Source: Pelagimonas sp.
Lineage (GTDB): Bacteria > Pseudomonadota > Alphaproteobacteria > Rhodobacterales > Rhodobacteraceae
Length of the DNA: 64,000 nt
NCBI GenBank assembly: GCA_025210345.1
Contig: JAOARX010000024.1
Span: 1 to 64,000 of the forward strand
Reading direction: 5' to 3'
Below are positions 1-7,365 of the stretch, piece after piece. The first letter of the stretch is position 1. Each line of letters opens with the position of its first letter. A program made the position numbers and the translations under genes. Below the pieces are notes generated by a model. That model saw only the letters and a list, made by a program, of their open reading frames with translations, searched no databases and was not told the origin of the DNA.

Positions 1-332
1 AGATGGCTATCGCCTTCAGATCACCGCCTAAGGGCTGCATTCATCACTCAGATCGCGGGTCGCAATACTGTTCACACGACTATCAAAAAATCCTGCGTCA
101 GCATGGCTTCCAGGTGTCTATGAGCGGCAAGGGCAATTGTTACGAAAATGCCGCCGTCGAGACGTTCTTCAAGACCCTCAAAGCTGAACTGATCTGGCGG
201 AAGCCATGGGACACGCGGCGTCAGGCTGAAATAACTATCTTTGAATACATCAACGGCTTCTATAACACGCGGCGCCGTCACTCAGCACTGGGCTGGAAAA
301 GCCCGGTCGCATTCGAAAGAAAGGTGGATTAA
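1..332 (+). mobile_element. IS3-family transposase OrfB, C-terminal part (cut by window edge)
   Basis: This is the 3' part of an IS3-family DDE transposase (integrase-core OrfB), which cuts and joins element ends. Visible are the HSDRGSQY block with the second catalytic Asp, the ENAAVETFFKTLK block with the catalytic Glu, and the family-typical C-terminus with YNTRRRHSALG followed by SPVAFE. The reading frame is open to the left edge, so the start and OrfA lie outside the window. The stop is at 330-332, and the right inverted repeat probably lies within the next 30-40 bases, though I could not pair it without the left end. The element abuts the 3' end of the tryptophan/anthranilate block. Confidence 0.85.
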
Positions 333-407
333 ACGAGCACTTGGGGCGGAACTAAACCGCCACAGGGCCACGGCGAGACGGGGGCTGGATGCAACGCTTA
401 CTGTGTC

Positions 408-644
408 TTAGAAAGCCTTGAAGGTCTGTGTCGTATAGGTGCGCTCAATGCCGTCAATATCGAGCAGCTTGTCATTGATGAAGCGGCCGACATCTTCGGT
501 CTCGGGGATGTAGAGTTTCATCAACAGGTCATAGCTGCCGCTGGTGGAATACAGCTCGGAATGAAACTCACGCAGGGCGATTTCATCAGCCACCTTATAG
601 GTGGTTCCGGGTTTGCATTGGATTTGCACAAAGACGCAGGTCAT
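408..644 (-). CDS. Stand-alone Lrp/AsnC ligand-binding (RAM) domain protein
   Basis: The 78-residue protein matches only the C-terminal effector-binding and oligomerisation (RAM) domain of Lrp/AsnC regulators: a start with VFVQIQCKPG, then SGSYDLLMKLYIP and a final GIERTYTTQTF strand. The N-terminal helix-turn-helix is absent, so it cannot bind DNA as classical Lrp does. It is the last gene of the minus-strand block, 10 bp after kynU. Stand-alone RAM proteins often bind amino acids and form ring oligomers. A role in sensing tryptophan, kynurenine or anthranilate is inferred from context only. Confidence 0.8.
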   Translation of the reverse strand: MTCVFVQIQCKPGTTYKVADEIALREFHSELYSTSGSYDLLMKLYIPETEDVGRFINDKLLDIDGIERTYTTQTFKAF

Positions 645-654
645 GGGCTGTCCT

Positions 655-1848
655 TTAGGTTACGCGGGACACGACGTGGTATTTCGGGTCGCGCCAGAGG
701 TCATTGTTGATCACATCTTCGATGATTTCAGCGGCGGCCACCACGTCTTTTTCATCGAGGTACAGCGGGGTAAAGCCAAATCGCATGATATTGGGTGCGC
801 GGAAATCCCCGATCAGCCCGCGCTCGATCATGGCTTGCATCGCGGCATAGCCGTGCTCAAAGGCAAATGAGACCTGCGAGCCGCGCAGGTTGGGATCGCG
901 GGGGCTGGCCAGTGTCAATGTGGGGCAGCGGGTCTCGACTTCCTGAATAAAGCACTCGGACAGCGCGACAGAGGCCGCGCGCAAATCCTGCATGTCGACG
1001 CCATCCCATGCGCTCAGCGCCTGTTGCAGCACCGCAAGCTGCAAGATGGGGGGCGTGCCAACGCGCATGCGTTCGGTCGACATGGCCGGGCGATAGTCCA
1101 GTTCCATGGCGAAGGGCGCGTCATGGCCCAGCCAGCCGGCCAGCGCGGGTTTCACATCCAGCACCAGATCCGGACGCACATAGATAAACGCAGGCGCGCC
1201 GGGACCGCCATTGAGGTATTTATAGCTACAGCCAACCGCGAATTCGGCCTGCGACCCGGCCATATCGACCGGCACCGCCCCGGCGGAATGCGCCAGATCC
1301 CAGATCATCACGGCCCCCACGGCATGGGCACGTTGCGTGATCGCTTGCATATCGTGCATCCGCCCCGAGCGGTAATCCACCTGCGTCAGCATCACCACAG
1401 CCACGTCTTCGGTGATGGCATCCATCACGTCCTGGGGCGCGGGGGTGCGCAATTCATAATCCTTGTCGATCGTGTCGATCAGCCCCTGCGCCATATATAG
1501 ATCAGACGGAAAGTTGCCACTGTCCGACACGATCACACGGCGGTCGGGGCGCATTTTCAGCGCGGCGGCCAGCGCCTGATAGACCTTGATCGACAGGGTG
1601 TCGCCGGTGGCAACAGATCCCGCGGGCGCGCCGATCAGCCGGCCGATGGTATCGCCCACCTGTTGTGGCAGGGCCATCCACCCGGCGGTGTTCCACGCTT
1701 TGATCAGCTGCGCCCCCCATTCATCGTTGATCACCTGTGTGGCCCGTTCTGCCGCGCCTTTGGGCAGCACGCCCAACGAGTTGCCATCCAGATAGATCAC
1801 CCCATCGGGGATTTCGAACAGGTCTTTGCGGGGAAGAGACGGGGTCAT
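655..1848 (-). CDS. kynU: Kynureninase
   Basis: PLP enzyme that splits kynurenine into anthranilate and alanine. The 397 residues match the family length. The N-terminus has YLDGNSLGVLP, the cofactor region shows WDLAHSAGA (Asp184 region), and the PLP lysine is Lys210 in CSYKYLNGGPG. The start ATG overlaps the stop of the upstream RidA gene by 4 bp, so the two are translationally coupled. With kynA in the same block it supplies anthranilate to the CoA ligase encoded at 7366-9006. An aminotransferase V relative with another substrate is possible but unlikely given these motifs and neighbours. Confidence 0.95.
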   Translation of the reverse strand: MTPSLPRKDLFEIPDGVIYLDGNSLGVLPKGAAERATQVINDEWGAQLIKAWNTAGWMALPQQVGDTIGRLIGAPAGSVATGDTLSIKVYQALAAALKMRPDRRVIVSDSGNFPSDLYMAQGLIDTIDKDYELRTPAPQDVMDAITEDVAVVMLTQVDYRSGRMHDMQAITQRAHAVGAVMIWDLAHSAGAVPVDMAGSQAEFAVGCSYKYLNGGPGAPAFIYVRPDLVLDVKPALAGWLGHDAPFAMELDYRPAMSTERMRVGTPPILQLAVLQQALSAWDGVDMQDLRAASVALSECFIQEVETRCPTLTLASPRDPNLRGSQVSFAFEHGYAAMQAMIERGLIGDFRAPNIMRFGFTPLYLDEKDVVAAAEIIEDVINNDLWRDPKYHVVSRVT

Positions 1849-2258
1849 GGGGTGGGTCCTTTTGCGATATGCGCCGTAGCCTCGATCTCCAACAGCGCCT
1901 GGTCTTCGATCAGATCCGCCACGACCAGCATCGACATGGCGGGAAAGTTGCGCCCCATGACCTTGCGGTATACCTCGCCGATCTCGCGCTGATGCGCCAG
2001 ATAGGTCTTTTTTGATGTCACGAACCAGGTCAGGCGCGTGATGTCGGCGGCTTGCCCGCCCGCAGCCTCAACCACATCCAGAACATTGCGCAGCGTCTGT
2101 TCCATCTGGCCGATAAAATCGTGATGTTCAAAGATCTGGTTGGCGTTCCAACCGATCTGCCCGCCGACGTATAGGATCCCTTCGGGTGACAGAATGCCAT
2201 TGGCATAGCCTTTGGCGGGGGCCCAGCCCTTGGGATGGATGACGGTATTGGCACTCAT
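1845..2258 (-). CDS. RidA/YjgF-family enamine-imine deaminase
   Basis: The 137-residue protein belongs to the RidA/YER057c/UK114 family, whose members hydrolyse reactive enamines and imines to ketones and ammonia. It has the early GYANGI and GILYVGGQIGWN segments, the EQTLRNVLDVVEAAG helix and the C-terminal IEATAHI strand. It overlaps both flanking genes by 4 bp. Its position in an anthranilate-CoA operon suggests it removes the ring-derived amino group from an enamine intermediate made by the 2-aminobenzoyl-CoA monooxygenase/reductase. That role is inferred. A general housekeeping RidA function is the alternative. Confidence 0.85.
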   Translation of the reverse strand: MSANTVIHPKGWAPAKGYANGILSPEGILYVGGQIGWNANQIFEHHDFIGQMEQTLRNVLDVVEAAGGQAADITRLTWFVTSKKTYLAHQREIGEVYRKVMGRNFPAMSMLVVADLIEDQALLEIEATAHIAKGPTP

Positions 2259-2662
2259 GGGGTCTCTCCGGTGAACTGGGCCAGGTGATGGCGCAGGGTG
2301 TCAGGCCAGGGTTGGGGCTGCCCTTGGCGCGTGGTGTAGACCAGCGTCGACTGGCAGGTAAAACGCGTCTGCCCGTCACAGGTGGCCGTGATGTTTTGGG
2401 TAAAGTGGCTGCGTCCAAGGCCATCGCCACGCAGGGTCAGGATCAAGGCGTCGCCGTGACGGCTGGGCGCTTGAAACCCGGTGTTGATTTGCACAGTGGG
2501 CACACCCGCCTCTTGCAAGAGCGTCTCGAAGGGGCAACCCAGCGCCTGGTCAAAGAACGCCTCGGTGCAATCGTTGATCATCTCGAAGTATCGCGGATAA
2601 AAGACGATCCCGGCGGGATCGCAATGTTTGAACAGCACCTTCTGGGGAAAGATGAATTCCAT
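2255..2662 (-). CDS. Acyl-CoA thioesterase, 4-hydroxybenzoyl-CoA thioesterase-like hotdog family
   Basis: Single hotdog-fold thioesterase of 135 residues. The conserved FKHCDPAGIVFYPRYF segment carries the catalytic Asp of the 4-hydroxybenzoyl-CoA thioesterase type. I chose the ATG at 2662 because a GGGGG Shine-Dalgarno sequence lies about 8 bases upstream; a GTG at 2668, overlapping the livF-like stop by 4 bp, is the other possibility. In this operon it may release CoA from dead-end aromatic or ring-cleaved thioesters and so protect the CoA pool. The substrate is not shown by the sequence. Confidence 0.85.
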   Translation of the reverse strand: MEFIFPQKVLFKHCDPAGIVFYPRYFEMINDCTEAFFDQALGCPFETLLQEAGVPTVQINTGFQAPSRHGDALILTLRGDGLGRSHFTQNITATCDGQTRFTCQSTLVYTTRQGQPQPWPDTLRHHLAQFTGETP

Positions 2663-2664
2663 CG

Positions 2665-3354
2665 TCACACCCCCAGATACCGGGTTGTCGTATCGTGATC
2701 CAACGCCGACATGGCCCCCTGCCAGACGTCTTTGCCGCGCTGCAAGATCACCGCTTGATCCGCGACCTGTGCCAGTTCTTTCAAAGACTTATCGACCAAC
2801 AAAATGGCCATCCCCGTTTCTTGTTTCAGCTTGGCGATGGCGGCCCAGATTTCTTGCCGCACGATGGGGGCAAGCCCTTCGGTCGCCTCATCCAGGATCA
2901 GCAAACGCGGGTTGGTCATCAAGGCGCGACCAATGGCCAGCATCTGTTGCTCGCCTCCGGACAAGGACGACGCCCGCTGGTCGCGGCGCTCACGGAGGCG
3001 CGGGAACAGCTGGGCCACGCGGGCTTCATCCCAATGACCGGGCCGCGCCGCCGCGATCAGGTTTTCACGGACGGTCAGGCTGGCAAAGCATCGCCGCCCC
3101 TCGGGAACAAGCCCCACCCCAAGCTGCGCGAGCCGATGCGCAGCCAGGCGTGCGGTGTCTTGACCCGACACGCAGATGCGCCCGCCAGACAGGGGCAGCA
3201 GGCGGCAGATCGTCTTGACCGTCGTCGACTTTCCCATGCCGTTGCGCCCCATCAGGGCCAGAACCTGCCCCTCGTCCACGGACAGTGAGACGCCAAACAG
3301 CGCCTGGGTCGCGCCATAGGATGCGCTGATGTTTTCAACCAACAGAAGGCTCAT
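2665..3354 (-). CDS. Liv-type ABC transporter ATP-binding protein (LivF family)
   Basis: One of two cytoplasmic ATPases of a branched-chain-amino-acid-type importer, 229 residues. It has Walker A GRNGMGKST, signature LSGGEQQ and Walker B RLLILDEATEGLAP with the H-region replaced by VDKS, as is common in LivF proteins. The start ATG overlaps the stop of the LivG-like gene (ATGA). The operon suggests uptake of tryptophan, kynurenine, anthranilate or related aromatics rather than leucine. This is inferred from co-transcription. Confidence 0.93.
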   Translation of the reverse strand: MSLLLVENISASYGATQALFGVSLSVDEGQVLALMGRNGMGKSTTVKTICRLLPLSGGRICVSGQDTARLAAHRLAQLGVGLVPEGRRCFASLTVRENLIAAARPGHWDEARVAQLFPRLRERRDQRASSLSGGEQQMLAIGRALMTNPRLLILDEATEGLAPIVRQEIWAAIAKLKQETGMAILLVDKSLKELAQVADQAVILQRGKDVWQGAMSALDHDTTTRYLGV

Positions 3355-4100
3355 GTTGCGTCCCCCAGATAAGCGGCCTGAACCTGAGGGTTGGCGCGGA
3401 TCTCATCAACGGTGCCGGTTGCGATCACCTCGCCATAGACCAGCACAGAAATGCGATCCGCCAGGGCAAAAACCGCATCCATGTCATGTTCCACCAACAG
3501 GATCGGGGCCTCGGTGCGCAGCCCGTCCAGAAACCCGGTCAGCCGCTGCGATCCCCCCGTCCCCAGCCCGGCCATGGGTTCATCCATGACAAAGGCCTTG
3601 GGTTTCAGCGTCAGGGCCACGGCGACCTCAAGCTGGCGGCGCTGCCCATGCGACAGCTCCGAGGTGGTGGCGCGGGTGTGCTCTGATAGGCCCACACGTT
3701 CCAGCGCATCCTGGGCCACCTCGCGCAGCGCGCGATCCTCAAGGGCAGGACGCCAGAACCGAAACGGCCTGCCCGCCGCGCCCAAGGCCCCAAGAACCAC
3801 GTTTTGCAGCACCGTGTCCTCCATCGCGAGGGCCGAGATCTGAAACGTGCGTCCCAGCCCCAGCTTGGCCCGCGCCGCGGTGGTCAATCCGGTCACATCC
3901 TGCCCTGCCAGGAACACCTGCCCCGCATCGGGCCGCACCCCACCGGCGATCTGTTTGATCAGGGTCGACTTTCCGGCGCCGTTCGGGCCGATCAACGCGT
4001 GAATCTCGCCGGCGCGCAGATCCAGCGTCACATCCTTGCTGGCTTGAAGCGCACCAAAGGATTTGCTGACCCCGCGGGTCTCAAGGATGACATCAGTCAT
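3351..4100 (-). CDS. Liv-type ABC transporter ATP-binding protein (LivG family)
   Basis: Second ATPase of the importer, 249 residues. Walker A GPNGAGKST, signature LSHGQRRQLEVA, Walker B KAFVMDEPMAGLG and the H-loop LLVEHDMDAVF are all present. The long insertion typical of LivG lies between Walker A and the signature. The start overlaps the LivM-like stop by 8 bp. It should pair with the LivF-like product as a heterodimer beneath the LivH/LivM-like membrane pair. Confidence 0.93.
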   Translation of the reverse strand: MTDVILETRGVSKSFGALQASKDVTLDLRAGEIHALIGPNGAGKSTLIKQIAGGVRPDAGQVFLAGQDVTGLTTAARAKLGLGRTFQISALAMEDTVLQNVVLGALGAAGRPFRFWRPALEDRALREVAQDALERVGLSEHTRATTSELSHGQRRQLEVAVALTLKPKAFVMDEPMAGLGTGGSQRLTGFLDGLRTEAPILLVEHDMDAVFALADRISVLVYGEVIATGTVDEIRANPQVQAAYLGDAT

Positions 4101-5076
4101 GCGTCACCTCCTTGCCCACAAGCGAGCCGATCACACCGCCCCGCGCAAACAGCACAATCCCCAGCAGCAGCACCCCCAGATAGATATGCCAATAGTCTGA
4201 CAAACCACCCAAGAGATGCTCAAGCGCGATGAAAATCACCGCCCCCACCACCGGGCCAAACAGCCGCGCGACGCCTCCGATGATGATGAACACCATGATT
4301 TCTCCGCTGGTTTGCCAGCTGAACATGGTCGGGCTGACAAAGCGGTTGAGATCCGCGAACAACGCCCCGGCCAGCCCGGTGATCATCCCCGACAGCGTGA
4401 ACGCCACGAGCCGCAGCTTATAGGGTGAAATGCCAATGGTCTCGACCCGCTCGGGCACCTGCCGGGCCGCATTCAGCGCCAGGCCAAACGGCGCCCGGGC
4501 AAGGCGTGCGCAAAGCAACAGCACCAGCGCCAGAATGGCAAAACACAAGCCGTAGAACTGTATGGGGTCCAGCGTGTTCACACCGGGAAAGCCGTTGCGC
4601 ACATAGATCGACAGGCCGTCTTCGCCGCCATATGCGGGCCAGCTGATCGCGAAAAAGAACAGCATCTGACCAAAGGCCAGTGTGATCATAATGAAATACA
4701 CACCCGAGGTGCGCAGGCTGAGCGCACCGATGGCCAGCGCCGCAAGGCCGCTTGCCACCACGGCTGTTAACCAGATCACCAGCATGGACTTGGTGCCTTC
4801 GATCAGGATCGGGCTTTCCATCAGCGGCGTATAGGTTTGTGCATGGCTGGCAAGGATGCCCATGGCATAGCCGCCGATGCCAAAGAACGCCGCGTGGCCC
4901 AGGCTGACAAGCCCCCCAAGCCCAAGCGCCAGGTTCAGGCCAACCCCCGCCAGGGCAAGGATCACCGCCTTGGTGGCCAGCGTGATCAGGAACGGCTCAT
5001 CCACCATCCACGCCCATAGCGGGAAGGCGATCAGCCCGGCCATCATGGCCATGTTAAACAGGGTTTCCCGACTCAT
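4093..5076 (-). CDS. Liv-type ABC transporter permease (LivM family)
   Basis: Integral membrane subunit of 327 residues with about eight to ten hydrophobic segments. The LivM hallmark GLNLALGLGGLVSLGHAAFFGIGGY is visible near residues 45-70, and the coupling helix GLALNAARQVPERVETIGI near residue 205. The start ATG overlaps the LivH-like stop by 4 bp. It forms the translocation path with the LivH-like partner. The substrate is inferred to be an aromatic amino acid or its catabolite. Confidence 0.93.
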   Translation of the reverse strand: MSRETLFNMAMMAGLIAFPLWAWMVDEPFLITLATKAVILALAGVGLNLALGLGGLVSLGHAAFFGIGGYAMGILASHAQTYTPLMESPILIEGTKSMLVIWLTAVVASGLAALAIGALSLRTSGVYFIMITLAFGQMLFFFAISWPAYGGEDGLSIYVRNGFPGVNTLDPIQFYGLCFAILALVLLLCARLARAPFGLALNAARQVPERVETIGISPYKLRLVAFTLSGMITGLAGALFADLNRFVSPTMFSWQTSGEIMVFIIIGGVARLFGPVVGAVIFIALEHLLGGLSDYWHIYLGVLLLGIVLFARGGVIGSLVGKEVTHD

Positions 5077-6008
5077 GCGCGTGCTCCGAACAATCCGGTC
5101 GGGCGCCAGATCAGCACCGCGGCCATGAGGATATAGATGGCCATGGACGCCAGGGAAGATCCGACCGAGGTCGCCGCCGAGGTCGCCATGAAGGTCTTGA
5201 ACAAGGCGGGCAGCAACACGCCGCCCATCGTGTCCGTCAGCCCCACCAGCAAGGCCGCCACCAAGGCCCCTTTGATCGACCCGATCCCACCGATCACGAT
5301 CACCACAAAGGCAAGGATCAAGACAGGTTCCCCCATGCCCACCTGCACCGATTGAATTGCGCCAACCAATGCGCCGGCCAGCCCGGCAAGCGCCGCGCCG
5401 AGCGCGAAAACGATAGTATAAAGGCGCGAAATATCCACGCCCAGCGCGGCGATCATTTCGCGATCGTTTTCACCCGCGCGGATCTGGATGCCCAGCCGTG
5501 TGCGCGAAATCAGCAAGAACAGCCCCAGCGCAATGGCCAGCCCCACGGCAATCAGCGCCAATCGGTACAGCGGGTATTCAATCCCGCCCGGCAGGCTGAC
5601 AGGGCCCGCAAGCCATGCAGGAATATTCAGAAACAGCGGGAAAGAACCAAACAGCCAGCGCGTGCCCTCGGAAAAGATCAAGATCAGCGCAAAAGTTGCC
5701 AGAACCTGATCCAGATGGTCCCGGTTATAAAGCCGCCGGATCACGACAACTTCGACCAGCGCCCCCACCGCCGCCGAGGCCGCAAGCGCCGCCGCCAGTG
5801 CCAACAGAAACGACCCGGTCGCCCCCGCCACCGCCGCCGCCGCAAAGGCCCCGATCATGAACAGCGATCCATGCGCCAGATTGATCAGGCCCATCACGCC
5901 AAACACCAGCGTCAGCCCCGCGGCCATGACAAACAGCATCACGCCCAGTTGCAGCCCGTTCAAAAGCTGTTCGATGAATAACAAAAGGGTCAAGACAGTC
6001 GTCCCCAT
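5073..6008 (-). CDS. Liv-type ABC transporter permease (LivH family)
   Basis: Membrane subunit of about 311 residues from the chosen ATG at 6008. A longer frame reaches 6092, but the extra 28 residues are not hydrophobic and overlap the intercistronic hairpin, so I reject them. The LivH motif FGVMGLINLAHGSLFMIGA and the cytoplasmic GIQIRAGENDREMIAALGV coupling region are present. It follows the solute-binding protein gene after a 92-bp spacer with a strong stem-loop. Confidence 0.92.
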   Translation of the reverse strand: MGTTVLTLLLFIEQLLNGLQLGVMLFVMAAGLTLVFGVMGLINLAHGSLFMIGAFAAAAVAGATGSFLLALAAALAASAAVGALVEVVVIRRLYNRDHLDQVLATFALILIFSEGTRWLFGSFPLFLNIPAWLAGPVSLPGGIEYPLYRLALIAVGLAIALGLFLLISRTRLGIQIRAGENDREMIAALGVDISRLYTIVFALGAALAGLAGALVGAIQSVQVGMGEPVLILAFVVIVIGGIGSIKGALVAALLVGLTDTMGGVLLPALFKTFMATSAATSVGSSLASMAIYILMAAVLIWRPTGLFGARA

Positions 6009-6072
6009 ATCCCGAAACACTCCGGGATTGTGTTGGTAGCTCTTTGGATGAAACCCCACCCGGGGCAAAGCT

Positions 6073-6090
6073 GTGGGGCCCTGGCCCCAC
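6073..6090. promoter_or_regulatory. Intercistronic stem-loop between binding-protein and LivH-like genes
   Basis: Perfect 8-bp arms GTGGGGCC and GGCCCCAC with a 2-base loop, located just after the stop of the binding-protein gene and before the LivH-like start on the minus strand. No U-run follows, so it looks like an mRNA-stabilising or partial-termination structure. Such structures keep binding proteins in excess over membrane subunits. Confidence 0.6.
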
Positions 6091-6100
6091 AACGAAAGGT

Positions 6101-7237
6101 TTAGAATTTACACTCGGCCGCATAGACATCGGCGTGGTCGCTTAGGGCGGTGCCGATGATCTTGTTGGTATAGACCTCCCCCTCTTTGATCACTTCGCGC
6201 ACATAGATGTCCTGCACAGGGTGATTGTTCGGGCCGAATTTGAAATCCCCCCGCGTCGAGGAAAAATCAGCCGCCTGAAGCGCCGCGCGGAAGGCATCGG
6301 CGTCTTTCACATCGGCCTTGTCCATGGCAGAAATCAACAGGTTGGCGGTATCAAACCCCTGGCTTGCATAGAGCGACGGCAGGCGGCCGTATTCTGCCTG
6401 AAAGGTTTCGACAAAGGCCGCGTTGGTCGCGTTATCAATGTCCTTGTTCCACTGCGAGGTGTTCACAACACCCAGCGCCGCATCGCCCACCGCCTGCAAG
6501 ATACCTTGGTCAAAGCTGAAGGCCGGGCCGACAATCGGAATGTCCAGACCGCTATCCGCATATTGCTTGAGAAAGGAAATCCCCATGCCACCGGGCAGGA
6601 AGAAATAGCCGCTGTCCGCCCCCGAAGCACGGATTTGCGCGATTTCAGAGGCGTAATCGGTCTGCCCCAGTTTGGTGAACAGCTCACCCGCCAGATCGCC
6701 GCCATAGGTGCGCTTGTACCCGGTCAGCGCATCTTTGCCCGCCGGATAGTTGGGCGCCAATATGAACGAGTTCTGATACCCCGCCCCCTTGGCATAGGCG
6801 CCGCCCGCCTCGTGCAGGTTGTCGTTTTGCCAGGCGACGTTGAAATAGTTGGGGTTGCAGCCCTTCCCGGCCAGAACCGAAGGCCCCGCATTGGGTGAAA
6901 GATAGAATTTGCCCTGTGCAACTGTCGCTGGCACCACGGCCATGGCAAGGTTCGACCAGATAATGCCTGTCAGCACGTCGACCTTTTCCGATTGGATCAT
7001 CTTGTCGGCCAGTTGCACGGCGATGTCGGGCTTGCGCTGATCGTCTTCGATCACGACCTCAAGATCGCTGCGCCCCGCCTGTTTCACCGCCAGCATAAAA
7101 CCATCGCGAACATCAATCCCAAGGCCCGCACCACCGCCGGACAGCGTGGTGATCATGCCAACCTTGACCCCTTCGGCCCAGGTCGGCACCGCGAGGGCCG
7201 CCAGACAACTGGCCAGGGCAAGTGCTTTCAATTTCAT
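6101..7237 (-). CDS. Liv-type ABC transporter substrate-binding protein
   Basis: Periplasmic binding protein of about 378 residues. The start ATG at 7237 is chosen because it gives a clean signal peptide (KLKALALASCLAALAVPTWA, cleavage after AWA-like site) and has GGAGG about 10 bases upstream; a longer frame to 7330 lacks both. The mature N-terminus VKVGMITTLSGGGAGLG is typical of the Leu/Ile/Val and aromatic-compound binding family (Peripla_BP_6). It is preceded by a 128-bp gap with an inverted repeat, so the transporter may have its own promoter. The likely ligand is tryptophan, kynurenine, anthranilate or another aromatic; this is inferred. Confidence 0.9.
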   Translation of the reverse strand: MKLKALALASCLAALAVPTWAEGVKVGMITTLSGGGAGLGIDVRDGFMLAVKQAGRSDLEVVIEDDQRKPDIAVQLADKMIQSEKVDVLTGIIWSNLAMAVVPATVAQGKFYLSPNAGPSVLAGKGCNPNYFNVAWQNDNLHEAGGAYAKGAGYQNSFILAPNYPAGKDALTGYKRTYGGDLAGELFTKLGQTDYASEIAQIRASGADSGYFFLPGGMGISFLKQYADSGLDIPIVGPAFSFDQGILQAVGDAALGVVNTSQWNKDIDNATNAAFVETFQAEYGRLPSLYASQGFDTANLLISAMDKADVKDADAFRAALQAADFSSTRGDFKFGPNNHPVQDIYVREVIKEGEVYTNKIIGTALSDHADVYAAECKF

Positions 7238-7258
7238 CGTGTCTTTCCTCCGTGTTGG

Positions 7259-7292
7259 TCCATCACACGCTCTTGTGGCGCTTTGTGATGGA
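7259..7292. promoter_or_regulatory. Inverted repeat upstream of the transporter genes
   Basis: Nine-base arms TCCATCACA and TGTGATGGA are separated by 16 bases in the 128-bp gap between the CoA-ligase stop (minus) and the binding-protein start. It could be an operator for the MarR protein of this operon or an mRNA hairpin. There is no U-run, so it does not look like a terminator. Confidence 0.4.
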
Positions 7293-7365
7293 ATGATGTG
7301 CAGAGCCTGTTCTCTCTGCCGAACCGACATTGATCAACGCAATTTTCATGGGGTCAACCACTAAC

